7,699 nucleotides of DNA, taken from WYZ-LMO8 sp964586135 (GTDB lineage: Archaea; Thermoproteota; Methanomethylicia; Nezhaarchaeales; WYZ-LMO8). The notes under the pieces are model-generated. The model worked only from the letters and a program-made list of their open reading frames with translations. It had not been told where the DNA came from and ran no database searches. Positions 1 to 5,798 of the stretch are shown here, in pieces. The position numbers and the translations under genes were made by a program. Every line of letters begins with the position of its first letter. The first letter of the stretch is position 1. The stretch is from assembly GCA_964586135.1 (NCBI GenBank), contig CAZPGS010000040.1:1-7699 (forward strand), read 5' to 3'.

Positions 1-51
1 CCGGGTTCTGATGAGACCGGGTGGGTCCCGCCCACTATGGCCGGCGACAAC
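1..51 (-). rRNA. rrf: 5S ribosomal RNA, 5' portion (runs off the left edge)
   Basis: Read on the minus strand, positions 50 down to 1 give the start of an archaeal 5S rRNA. The blocks GGCCATAGTGGGCGGG (42-27) and CACCCGG (22-16) are followed by CTCAT (14-10) and GAACCCGG (8-1), in the order and spacing I recall for crenarchaeal 5S, where the same blocks read roughly GGCCATAGTGAGCGGG, CACCCGG, CTCAT and GAACCCGG. About 8 bases before GGCCATAG would form the 5' strand of helix I, putting the mature 5' end near 50-54. A BRE/TATA 25-29 bases upstream supports this. The remaining ~70 bases lie outside the window. Oddities: the segment between helices II and III reads ACC where CAA is usual, and loop C looks one base short (CATCAGAAC). 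A stand-alone 5S gene separate from the 16S-23S unit is normal in Crenarchaeota. The identification rests on memory of the family, not on an alignment. Confidence 0.85.
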
Positions 52-75
52 CCCATTTTCTTCCCTCAGTGGCCA

Positions 76-90
76 GTATAAGGCTTTTTC
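76..90 (-). promoter_or_regulatory. BRE/TATA promoter of the 5S rRNA gene
   Basis: On the minus strand the sequence reads GAAAAAGCCTTATAC: an A-rich BRE followed directly by a CTTATA-type TATA box (82-76). This is close to the archaeal consensus of purine/A-rich BRE plus YTTAWA. Its centre near 79 predicts a start about 25 bases downstream, at 50-55, where the 5S-like sequence begins. Confidence 0.7.
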
Positions 91-115
91 GATCAATAGA
101 GAAGCGCAAAGACCC

Positions 116-130
116 ACAAAAAGCTTTTCT
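116..130 (+). promoter_or_regulatory. Possible promoter of the DUF1512 gene
   Basis: CAAAAAGCTTTTCT has an A-rich BRE-like half (116-122) followed by a weak TATA-like CTTTTC (124-129). It would place transcription start near 150 and give a short leader holding AAGGAG (163-168). The TATA part is poor, so this is only the best candidate in the 55-170 gap. I see nothing else in that gap except the 5S promoter on the other strand. Confidence 0.3.
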
Positions 131-170
131 CTCTGCGCATTGAAAGTCTTGAAGAGATGTGTAAGGAGTT

Positions 171-1313
171 GTGGTGATCATCTTCAGCGCAAGCGAAGTT
201 AGTTACTTAATACCACCAGGAGGAGATTTCACGTATTTTGCCGTGTACTTGATAACCCTGATAGCGCTCACGTTTATGTGGTTATTCTTGGGACAGAGGT
301 ATCAAGCCTACATGTGGCTCCGCGACGCCGAAAGAGCCACTTTAAAGCTCGAGGCCATGACCAAGAAGAGCAAAGAGATACTCGTGAGCGCAATAAAGGA
401 GCTGGGTAAACCGGATAAGGATCCTTCAGAGGAAGTTGAGAAGTTCATGGACTTCTTCGTCATAGAGCCCGTGGACAGAGATCCCTTCGGCGTTTTGAAG
501 AGGCTGGAGCACCTCCTAGACGTGGAGAGGGAGAAGTTCAAGGACGTGGTGGCGAGGGTGGCACCGAAGGCCAACAGCGAGGAGAGAGCTAACTTAGAAT
601 CGTCCTTCGCTGCTACGTGGGCTGTGAACTACATATACAAGTTCGTCAGGCACTACACGCTCTTGGGCAAAAAGACCAAGAGCATGATAGTGCTCATGCA
701 AATAGCGTACAGCTTGCCAATGATCATGAGGTTGGCCGAGGCTTACTTCAACTCGCTTGACGCATTCACGAAGGGTAAGCCCATAGGCGATAGCGTGGGC
801 TCCATGGTCGCCGCGAAGTTCATGAAGAACTATCCGTGTAGGAGCGTCGGAAACGAGGTGGTCGCCGCCGAGGTGCCCTTCGAGGGCAGGCTCCTCGTCG
901 TGGTCAAGGCCGAAGGGCCTGGGGGCAGGGTTGGCAAGCCCGGCGAGGCCATAGCCAAGCTGGCTCAGCAGTATAAGGACAGGTTGAAGAGAATAATAAC
1001 CATCGATGCGGCCATCAAGATGGAGGGCGAGAGCACGGGTCAAATAGCTGAGGGAGTTGGAGCCGCTATAGGAGACCCGGGCCCTGAGAAGTACAAGATA
1101 GAGCAGGTGGCCCTCGAGCTCGGCGTCGGCCTAGACGCAGTCGTAATTAAGCAGGCCTTCGAGGAGGCCCTGTCGACCATGAAGAAGGAGCTGGCGGAGG
1201 CCGTGGACAGAGCGGTCGAGGTCGTGAAGAGGATCGTCAGGGAGAAAGTGGGAGAAGGAGAGGTTGCCATAATAGCTGGTATAGGTAATACTATAGGTGT
1301 GGGTAATGGTTAG
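171..1313 (+). CDS. DUF1512 family archaeal membrane-anchored protein, function unknown
   Basis: About 380 residues, matching the usual ~370 of DUF1512, a family known to me only from archaea and of unknown function. Residues 20-41 form one strongly hydrophobic membrane segment followed by GQRYQAYMWLR; the positive residues and a long charged helical region (50-130) after it suggest a short outside N terminus and a cytoplasmic body. Residues 171-193 form a second, less hydrophobic helix. The conserved-looking core is glycine-rich: GPGGRVGKPG (249-258), EGVGAAIGDPG (294-304) and the C-terminal GIGNTIGVGNG (370-380), separated by helices. No enzyme motif is recognisable. Two adjacent GTG codons, 171 and 174, can start it; AAGGAG at 163-168 is only 2 bases from the first and 5 from the second, so 174 (379 residues) may be the true start. 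The next gene follows after 17 bases on the same strand, probably in one transcript. Confidence 0.9.
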   Translation: MVIIFSASEVSYLIPPGGDFTYFAVYLITLIALTFMWLFLGQRYQAYMWLRDAERATLKLEAMTKKSKEILVSAIKELGKPDKDPSEEVEKFMDFFVIEPVDRDPFGVLKRLEHLLDVEREKFKDVVARVAPKANSEERANLESSFAATWAVNYIYKFVRHYTLLGKKTKSMIVLMQIAYSLPMIMRLAEAYFNSLDAFTKGKPIGDSVGSMVAAKFMKNYPCRSVGNEVVAAEVPFEGRLLVVVKAEGPGGRVGKPGEAIAKLAQQYKDRLKRIITIDAAIKMEGESTGQIAEGVGAAIGDPGPEKYKIEQVALELGVGLDAVVIKQAFEEALSTMKKELAEAVDRAVEVVKRIVREKVGEGEVAIIAGIGNTIGVGNG

Positions 1314-1330
1314 CGGCTGAGGTTAGAGAT

Positions 1331-1660
1331 ATGCTCGGCCTAGTACTCGTATCATCGAATGGGAATGCCAGCCCTCTTCCATGGGAGGGAGTCTTGTTCT
1401 TATTGCTGTTATTGGCAACACTCATAATGTTTAGCGCGCTCTTCTCCGCAACGAGGAGGGTCTTGATAACTCTAAGAAGTGTGAAGACAATAACGGTCTT
1501 GCAGTGCGAGAAGTGTGATTACAAGGAAGAGAGGGAGTTCCAGGTCGGCGACTACGTCTTGAAAAAAGTGGGCGAGTGCTCGAAGTGCAAGGGCCCCCTA
1601 TACATATCCATGATCTACGGCGTCCCTGAGAAGAGTCCTCCGAGGCCGTACGGCTACTGA
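1331..1660 (+). CDS. Small membrane protein with cytoplasmic four-cysteine zinc ribbon, function unknown
   Basis: 109 residues. A short N terminus is followed by one hydrophobic segment (about 19-40) and then TRR, which by the positive-inside rule puts the C-terminal part in the cytoplasm. That part has two CxxC knuckles, C59-E-K-C62 and C83-S-K-C86, 20 residues apart, as in zinc-ribbon or rubredoxin-like metal sites. The tail (98-109) is rich in proline and tyrosine. The start is ATG at 1331, with GAGGT (1319-1323) 7 bases upstream. It lies 17 bases after the DUF1512 gene and shares its topology (one N-terminal membrane helix, cytoplasmic domain), so the two products may work together; that is inference. 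Its stop overlaps the 3' end of the opposite-strand aminopeptidase gene by 7 bases. I do not recognise a named family. Confidence 0.8.
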   Translation: MLGLVLVSSNGNASPLPWEGVLFLLLLLATLIMFSALFSATRRVLITLRSVKTITVLQCEKCDYKEEREFQVGDYVLKKVGECSKCKGPLYISMIYGVPEKSPPRPYGY

Positions 1661-2550
1661 AAGCTCGTCGTCACTTCAACGCCGTCTTCGAGGACTATGA
1701 CCGTGTGCTCGGCTTGGGCTACGATCCCTTTGCCCTTCTCCACTAGCACGTGATAGCCGTAGAGAGAGCTCCCGCGCGAGAGCTCCAAGAGCTTCGAAAG
1801 CGTGTCCTGCGGAATTAAGTCGCTAACCCACCTGTCGCAGAAGGGCAGGCCTTTGAATCGATGCTGTATGGCCGCGAGGATCTCTCTATCGGCCTTCATG
1901 GCCTTCTTCGGGCTCAGGTATCGAAATATATAGACCTCGGGGGAGTCAGTCACCACCCCAAGGCCGTTTGTGACGAAGGGTTCTATCGCGTAGACCTCGT
2001 AGGCCTCCATAAACGCTCTGCTGTCGACCGCCACGTTCGGCACGCTCTTCTCTCCATGTAGCGTGTACTGCTTGAGCATGTGGCCCGACAGGTTCCTAAT
2101 GGGCTTGAAGCCAAGGCTCTTTATGGTCCTCTCTATGAGGGAGCCGAGGGTCGACATTTTGATCCCGGGCCTTATTGAGTTGATGGCTGTCTCAAGTGCT
2201 TTTTCAGCTGCGCGAACGAAGGGCTCGTAGTCCTCCGAAAGCGCAACTGTCGACGCGACGTCGGCTATAAAGCCATCGACGTGGGCTCCGACGTCTATCT
2301 TCACTAGGCTTCTAGGGGGTACGGTTGACCTATCTCCTATGAATGAGGTGTAATGCGCCGCCACGTGGTTGATCGAGACGTTGCAGGGAAAGGCCGGCTC
2401 GCAACCCATCGACCTGATGTGGCGCTCGACCTGCTCGCATATCTCTATCAATGGCATCCCCTCGTGGATCTTGTAGATCACGCTCTTAAGGGCTTGAGAG
2501 GCCGCTCTACCAGCCCTCTTTAAGCACTTCAGCTCTTCTTCTGTGAGCAA
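1654..2550 (-). CDS. map: Methionine aminopeptidase, type II (archaeal)
   Basis: Removes the initiator methionine from new proteins in the cytosol, using a two-metal site. Counting from a TTG start at 2550 (298 residues), all five metal ligands of the pita-bread fold are present: D86 (KIDVG), D97 (FIAD), H157 (SGHM), E190 (IEPF) and E281 (AEHTV), plus the catalytic-pocket H66 (AHYT). These positions are within 1-4 residues of those I recall for the Pyrococcus furiosus enzyme (82, 93, 153, 187, 280; H62), which supports this start and the type II assignment. The insert around residues 205-270 before the last ligand is also typical of type II. The frame stays open to 2787, but that extension would run through the divergent adenylyltransferase gene and does not look like protein. 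Just upstream is a weak GGTG (2564-2561). Convergent with the zinc-ribbon gene, overlapping 7 bases. Confidence 0.93.
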   Translation of the reverse strand: MLTEEELKCLKRAGRAASQALKSVIYKIHEGMPLIEICEQVERHIRSMGCEPAFPCNVSINHVAAHYTSFIGDRSTVPPRSLVKIDVGAHVDGFIADVASTVALSEDYEPFVRAAEKALETAINSIRPGIKMSTLGSLIERTIKSLGFKPIRNLSGHMLKQYTLHGEKSVPNVAVDSRAFMEAYEVYAIEPFVTNGLGVVTDSPEVYIFRYLSPKKAMKADREILAAIQHRFKGLPFCDRWVSDLIPQDTLSKLLELSRGSSLYGYHVLVEKGKGIVAQAEHTVIVLEDGVEVTTSFQ

Positions 2551-2582
2551 CGCGAAGGCACACCACAGGGCTTTGAAGAGAG

Positions 2583-2600
2583 AAAGGATAATAACCCTTT
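2583..2600. promoter_or_regulatory. Shared TATA-like element between map and the PPAT gene
   Basis: The 76-base divergent spacer has one AT-rich patch, ATAATAAC (2588-2595), flanked by a perfect 5-base inverted repeat, AAAGG (2583-2587) and CCTTT (2596-2600). A start 25 bases to either side of its centre falls near 2616 for the plus-strand gene and near 2566 for the minus-strand gene, leaving leaders of about 11 and 16 bases. It could therefore serve as a two-way promoter or as a site for a symmetric regulator. Neither TATA match is strong. Confidence 0.35.
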
Positions 2601-2626
2601 GGGTAAAAAGAGGACAGGTCGAGGAC

Positions 2627-3115
2627 ATGAAAAGAAAGCCCTTTACCGTTGTGGCCGTGGGCGGGACCTTCGACAAGTTGCACAGGGGGCACAAGGAGCT
2701 GTTAAGGACCGCGTTTGAAGTAGGTCGAAAAGTCGTCATAGGCCTCACGAGTGACGAGATGGTGGCTCGAAGCAAGGGTGATCCCAAGATTGACCCTCTC
2801 CCTAAGAGGAGAGAGGATCTCGAAAGGTGGATTAAGGAGGAGAGGATGGACGAGCTGGCTAAGTACGACGTAGTGGTGATAAATGATGTCTACGGCACAG
2901 CGATCCACGACGAGGAGCTGGAGGCCTTGATCGTAAGCGAGGAGACCTACGAGAGGGCGGCCATGATAAACAAGATCAGGGTTAGTAAAGGCCTCAAGCC
3001 GCTCGTAGTCGTAGTGGTTCCGCTTGTGCTGGCTTACGACGGCAGGCCCATCTCCTCTACGAGGATAAGGCGAGGGGAAATCGACGCTGAGGGCAGGCCC
3101 CTAGCGAGGGCTTAA
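2627..3115 (+). CDS. coaD: Phosphopantetheine adenylyltransferase, archaeal type
   Basis: Transfers AMP from ATP to 4'-phosphopantetheine to make dephospho-CoA, the fourth step from pantothenate in coenzyme A synthesis; cytosolic. From ATG 2627 the protein has 162 residues, the normal size for the archaeal family. It begins with the nucleotidyltransferase signature GGTFDKLHRGH (12-22), containing HRGH at 19-22, then GLTSDEM in the first Rossmann unit. Near the C terminus is ISSTRIR (142-148), the second nucleotide-binding signature. The frame extends upstream to 2543, but those 28 residues overlap the likely start region of map, and the family starts just before the GGTFD strand. GGTCGAGG (2616-2623) lies ahead of the ATG. 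Divergent from map and convergent with trpS, whose stop codon it overlaps. Archaeal members are unrelated in detail to bacterial CoaD, so the symbol is by function. Confidence 0.92.
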   Translation: MKRKPFTVVAVGGTFDKLHRGHKELLRTAFEVGRKVVIGLTSDEMVARSKGDPKIDPLPKRREDLERWIKEERMDELAKYDVVVINDVYGTAIHDEELEALIVSEETYERAAMINKIRVSKGLKPLVVVVVPLVLAYDGRPISSTRIRRGEIDAEGRPLARA

Positions 3116-4230
3116 TCCAAGCCCAATATCGCCCTTGACTTGTCAATTAAGGACCTCTTCTTGCGCTGGTGTTCTTTAATGAAGGAGGTCACTACCTCGA
3201 CTGCAAATGCCTTGTCCTCGCCACAGAGCATTTCTCCGTTCCTACACTTCATGCATATCTCCAACAGCTTCTCATCGTCTTCTATGAAGAAGAATTTGTA
3301 CAAGTCAAATATAGGGCACTTCTCAGGCTCTCCTCCAAGCTCCTTCTGCTCTTTAGCCGTCGGCCTTCCACCAGTGAAGGCGTTCCTCAGCTTGTAGGCT
3401 ATGCTCTCGACGTCCTCGGCCAATGTGAAGTAGCTCATGGGGTTCCTCTTGCTCATCTTCGGGCTACCGTCTAGCCCTCTTATGATTTTGTGGTAAGTAG
3501 TCGAAGGTAATACAAAGCCGAAATTCTCCCTAAACTTGTGCGCTAGATCTCTGCAGAGCCTGATGTGAGGATCCTGGTCTATCCCCACGGGGACTAAAGT
3601 AGGTTTAGGCCCGCCGAAGCGCTTTAGTTGCGGGAGGAGAATGTCGCCCGCTTGGACCAAGGCCGACATGTAGAGGCCCATGTGTCGCACTCCGTAAATA
3701 GCCTCTATGGTCGAGAGCGTTACAGATCGGGCGAATATGAAGGCCAAGTCCTTAACGTCGCTCTCCTTCGACTGTCTGTATATGTAGGCGCGCGTCGGGT
3801 CTAGCCCTAGAGCGAGGGCGTCGGCTAGATTGTCCACGGCGATCTGCTCGCTCTCCTCAAACGGGATGCCGTTGTCTTCATAGGCTTCTATGTCCGCTAC
3901 GCAATAAAAAGCCGTGCCCCCCATTCTCTGGAAAAGTATCATCTCCCTAATGGTGAGGATGTGACCTATGTGCAGGGGGCCGGAAGGCTTTATCCCGCTC
4001 ATAACGGCAAAGGGCTGCTTGTTATTTATCGCTTCGACTATACGCTCGAAGTCTCGGTGGCCAAATATTATCTTCCTTCGAATAAAGGAGGGCTTGTGGG
4101 GTAATTTATCGGCTATTTCATCCATCGGTTGGATCCCGAACTCCTCGAACAACCTCTCGTAGCTCTCTATCTCTGTTGAGCCCCACGGGTCTATGATCCC
4201 GGCGCTAGACTTCCTCAAGCTTATCACCAA
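3112..4230 (-). CDS. trpS: Tryptophanyl-tRNA synthetase
   Basis: Charges tRNA-Trp with tryptophan; class I synthetase of the archaeal/eukaryotic type, cytosolic. Of 372 residues, the N-terminal extension (1-75) includes IDPWG; KPSGPLHIGH (81-90) carries the HIGH signature; GIDQDPHIRLCRD (216-228) lies in the tryptophan-binding/Rossmann core; and KMSKR (258-262) is the KMSKS loop. The C-terminal part carries C305, C326, C329 and C336, a possible metal site. Three start codons compete: TTG 4230, GTG 4227 and TTG 4218. GGTGAT (4228-4223), a perfect match to the archaeal 16S tail, would serve TTG 4218 with a 4-base spacer, giving 368 residues; with 4230 the gene would be nearly leaderless. Its stop overlaps that of the opposite-strand PPAT gene in a shared TTAA. 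Divergent from pheS. Confidence 0.95.
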   Translation of the reverse strand: MVISLRKSSAGIIDPWGSTEIESYERLFEEFGIQPMDEIADKLPHKPSFIRRKIIFGHRDFERIVEAINNKQPFAVMSGIKPSGPLHIGHILTIREMILFQRMGGTAFYCVADIEAYEDNGIPFEESEQIAVDNLADALALGLDPTRAYIYRQSKESDVKDLAFIFARSVTLSTIEAIYGVRHMGLYMSALVQAGDILLPQLKRFGGPKPTLVPVGIDQDPHIRLCRDLAHKFRENFGFVLPSTTYHKIIRGLDGSPKMSKRNPMSYFTLAEDVESIAYKLRNAFTGGRPTAKEQKELGGEPEKCPIFDLYKFFFIEDDEKLLEICMKCRNGEMLCGEDKAFAVEVVTSFIKEHQRKKRSLIDKSRAILGLD

Positions 4231-4260
4231 GAACTTCTAACCATTAACTCTAAGGCGAAA

Positions 4261-4272
4261 ATTAAAAGCTTC
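4261..4272 (-). promoter_or_regulatory. BRE/TATA promoter of trpS
   Basis: On the minus strand the sequence reads GGAAGCTTTTAAT: an A-containing BRE followed by CTTTTAAT (4268-4261), a good archaeal TATA box. It predicts a start near 4240, about 10 bases before TTG 4230 or 22 before TTG 4218. The palindromic CTTATAAG at 4273-4280 could also act in this direction. Confidence 0.55.
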
Positions 4273-4280
4273 CTTATAAG
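4273..4280 (+). promoter_or_regulatory. TATA box of the pheST operon
   Basis: CTTATAAG is an archaeal TATA box and a perfect palindrome. Transcription would start about 25 bases downstream, near 4301. That leaves a leader of about 13 bases containing GTGGTG (4300-4305), whose GGTG could pair with 16S rRNA ahead of ATG 4314. Confidence 0.55.
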
Positions 4281-4313
4281 CGCTATCTTTGGAAGCCGAG
4301 TGGTGCTGAAGGA

Positions 4314-5798
4314 ATGGCGTCAGAGCTCTCTGACGGAGAGGTTAGAATATTGAAATGCCTCAGTGATGTTAAGAGGTCTTTGGAGGTCAACGAGCTAGCC
4401 GAGCGTGCGGGGCTCAGCCTAAGTTCGGTAATGTCTTACTTGGAGGCGCTGAGCCAAAAAGGCCTGGTGCGGCTCCTAACAGAAGACGAGAATTATCTAG
4501 TTTTGACCGAGGAGGGTAAGAGGTATGCCGAGGAGGGACTTCCTGAGAGAAGGGTCGTGAAGAGCGTTTTAGACCTTGGGGGACAGGTAGCTCTGCGGGA
4601 AGTTAAAAGAGCCACAGGGATCAGCGATGAAGAGCTGGGGATAGCTCTAGGCTGGATCCGTAGGAAAGGCCTCGGAGAGGTCGTCGTATTAGACGGCGAG
4701 AGGGTGATCAAAGCGAGAAGGGTCCTTCCCGAAGATCCCGTGGAAGGGGTCTTGAAGAGGCTGACGGGCGGGAGCAGAATCCACGTAAAAGACGTACCTC
4801 TCAAGGTTTTGTCAGAACTGAAGACCCGAAAGTTGGTCTTAATTGTGCAACAAAGGAGGAGGTTAGTAACGCTCACTGAAAGCGGCTTCGAGGCCCTAGG
4901 TCGAGCTCAACAAATAAGGGTCGTTGGTGCTTTAACGGCAGACCTGATAAAAAGCGGAGAATGGAAGAGCGTTTATTTAAAGCCCTACGATATTTCGGCT
5001 GAGCCTCCTAGAATATACCCGGCTAGGAAGCACTTTTACGTAGAGTTTCTCGACAAGGTTCGCAGGATACTCATCGAGATGGGCTTTGTAGAGGCTGAAG
5101 GGCCCTACGTTGAGACGGAGTTCTGGAACTTCGACGTGCTCTTCCAAGCCCAAGACCATCCAGCCAGAGAAATCCACGATTGCTTCGTGCTGCTCGAGCC
5201 TTCAACAGGTCGCCTCCCCAATAAGGGGCTGGTGGAGGCCGTCAAGAGGGTCCACGAAGCCAAGTGGGGATATTCTTGGAGCGAGGAGCGAGCCTCTAGG
5301 CTGATACTCAGGAGCCATACTACCGCCGTTTCGGCTAGGTTTTTAGCTAGGAGGCCAAAGCCTCCAGTGAAGATGTTTTGCGTGTCAAAGGTCTTTAGGC
5401 CCGACGTCATCGACGCCACGCACTTCATAGAGTTCACTCAGGTGGATGGAATTTACGGCGACAGAGGCGTGAACCTCAGGACCCTCCTCGGGGTGTTGCA
5501 AGACTTCGCGCAAAGGCTTGGCTTCGAAGAGGTGAAGTTTAGGCCTAGCTACTTTCCCTTTACGGAGCCCAGTGTCGAAGGCTCAGTGTATCACCCTCAA
5601 CTCGGCTGGATAGAGTGTCTAGGCGCTGGCATGTTCAGACCAGAGGTCCTTGAAAGCCTTGGGGTGGACTACCCCGTCGCAGCATGGGGCATAGGGATAG
5701 ACAGGCTTGCAATGGCATTGCTCAAGATATCGGACATACGGGAGCTCTATTCTCGAGATTTAAGGTTCCTTAGGGCGAGAGCGGTGATGCCTCAATGA
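4314..5798 (+). CDS. pheS: Phenylalanyl-tRNA synthetase alpha subunit
   Basis: Catalytic subunit of the alpha2-beta2 PheRS, which charges tRNA-Phe; class II synthetase, cytosolic. 494 residues, the long archaeal/eukaryotic form rather than the ~340-residue bacterial one. The first ~200 residues are winged-helix repeats: one at 5-75 (LEVNELAERAGLSLSSVMSY, ending LVLTEEGKRYAEEG), another around 80-135, and a third about 140-195 ending LVTLTESGFEALG. These are probably tRNA- or nucleic-acid-contacting. The catalytic domain follows: motif 1 helix about 238-258, IHDCFVL (287-293), motif 2 about 352-374 with R362 in FRPD and the following FIEFTQVDG, FRPSYFPFTEPSVE (409-422), and motif 3 GIGIDRLAMALL (459-470). 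ATG 4314 follows GGTG by 7 bases. Its stop overlaps the pheT start as ATGA, so the subunits are probably translated in a coupled way. Confidence 0.97.
   Translation: MASELSDGEVRILKCLSDVKRSLEVNELAERAGLSLSSVMSYLEALSQKGLVRLLTEDENYLVLTEEGKRYAEEGLPERRVVKSVLDLGGQVALREVKRATGISDEELGIALGWIRRKGLGEVVVLDGERVIKARRVLPEDPVEGVLKRLTGGSRIHVKDVPLKVLSELKTRKLVLIVQQRRRLVTLTESGFEALGRAQQIRVVGALTADLIKSGEWKSVYLKPYDISAEPPRIYPARKHFYVEFLDKVRRILIEMGFVEAEGPYVETEFWNFDVLFQAQDHPAREIHDCFVLLEPSTGRLPNKGLVEAVKRVHEAKWGYSWSEERASRLILRSHTTAVSARFLARRPKPPVKMFCVSKVFRPDVIDATHFIEFTQVDGIYGDRGVNLRTLLGVLQDFAQRLGFEEVKFRPSYFPFTEPSVEGSVYHPQLGWIECLGAGMFRPEVLESLGVDYPVAAWGIGIDRLAMALLKISDIRELYSRDLRFLRARAVMPQ
5783..5788 (+). promoter_or_regulatory. 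Shine-Dalgarno site of pheT inside pheS
   Basis: GGTGAT, complementary to the 3' end of archaeal 16S rRNA (…AUCACC), lies 6 bases before ATG 5795. It sits within the last codons of pheS and fixes the pheT start. Confidence 0.75.

Noticed and set aside
9..14. TGATGA on the plus strand as a C box of a C/D sRNA
   Set aside because: No CTGA D box follows at a sensible distance on that strand, and the region is explained by 5S rRNA on the minus strand.
11..202. 63-residue plus-strand frame at the left edge
   Set aside because: It runs antisense through the 5S rRNA and its promoter into the start of the DUF1512 gene, and shows no protein-like pattern.
594..1043. 149-residue open frame on the minus strand inside the DUF1512 gene
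   Set aside because: It lies fully within a well-supported gene, and its His/Leu-rich sequence is what the reverse of GC-rich archaeal coding DNA gives. No family motif.
2551..2787. 79-residue N-terminal extension of methionine aminopeptidase
   Set aside because: It overlaps the adenylyltransferase coding region on the other strand, is not protein-like, and metal-ligand numbering matches the family only if the protein starts at 2550.
4493..4876. 127-residue minus-strand frame inside pheS
   Set aside because: Ser/Thr/Pro/Leu-rich composition typical of an antisense shadow; pheS covers it with clear winged-helix motifs.
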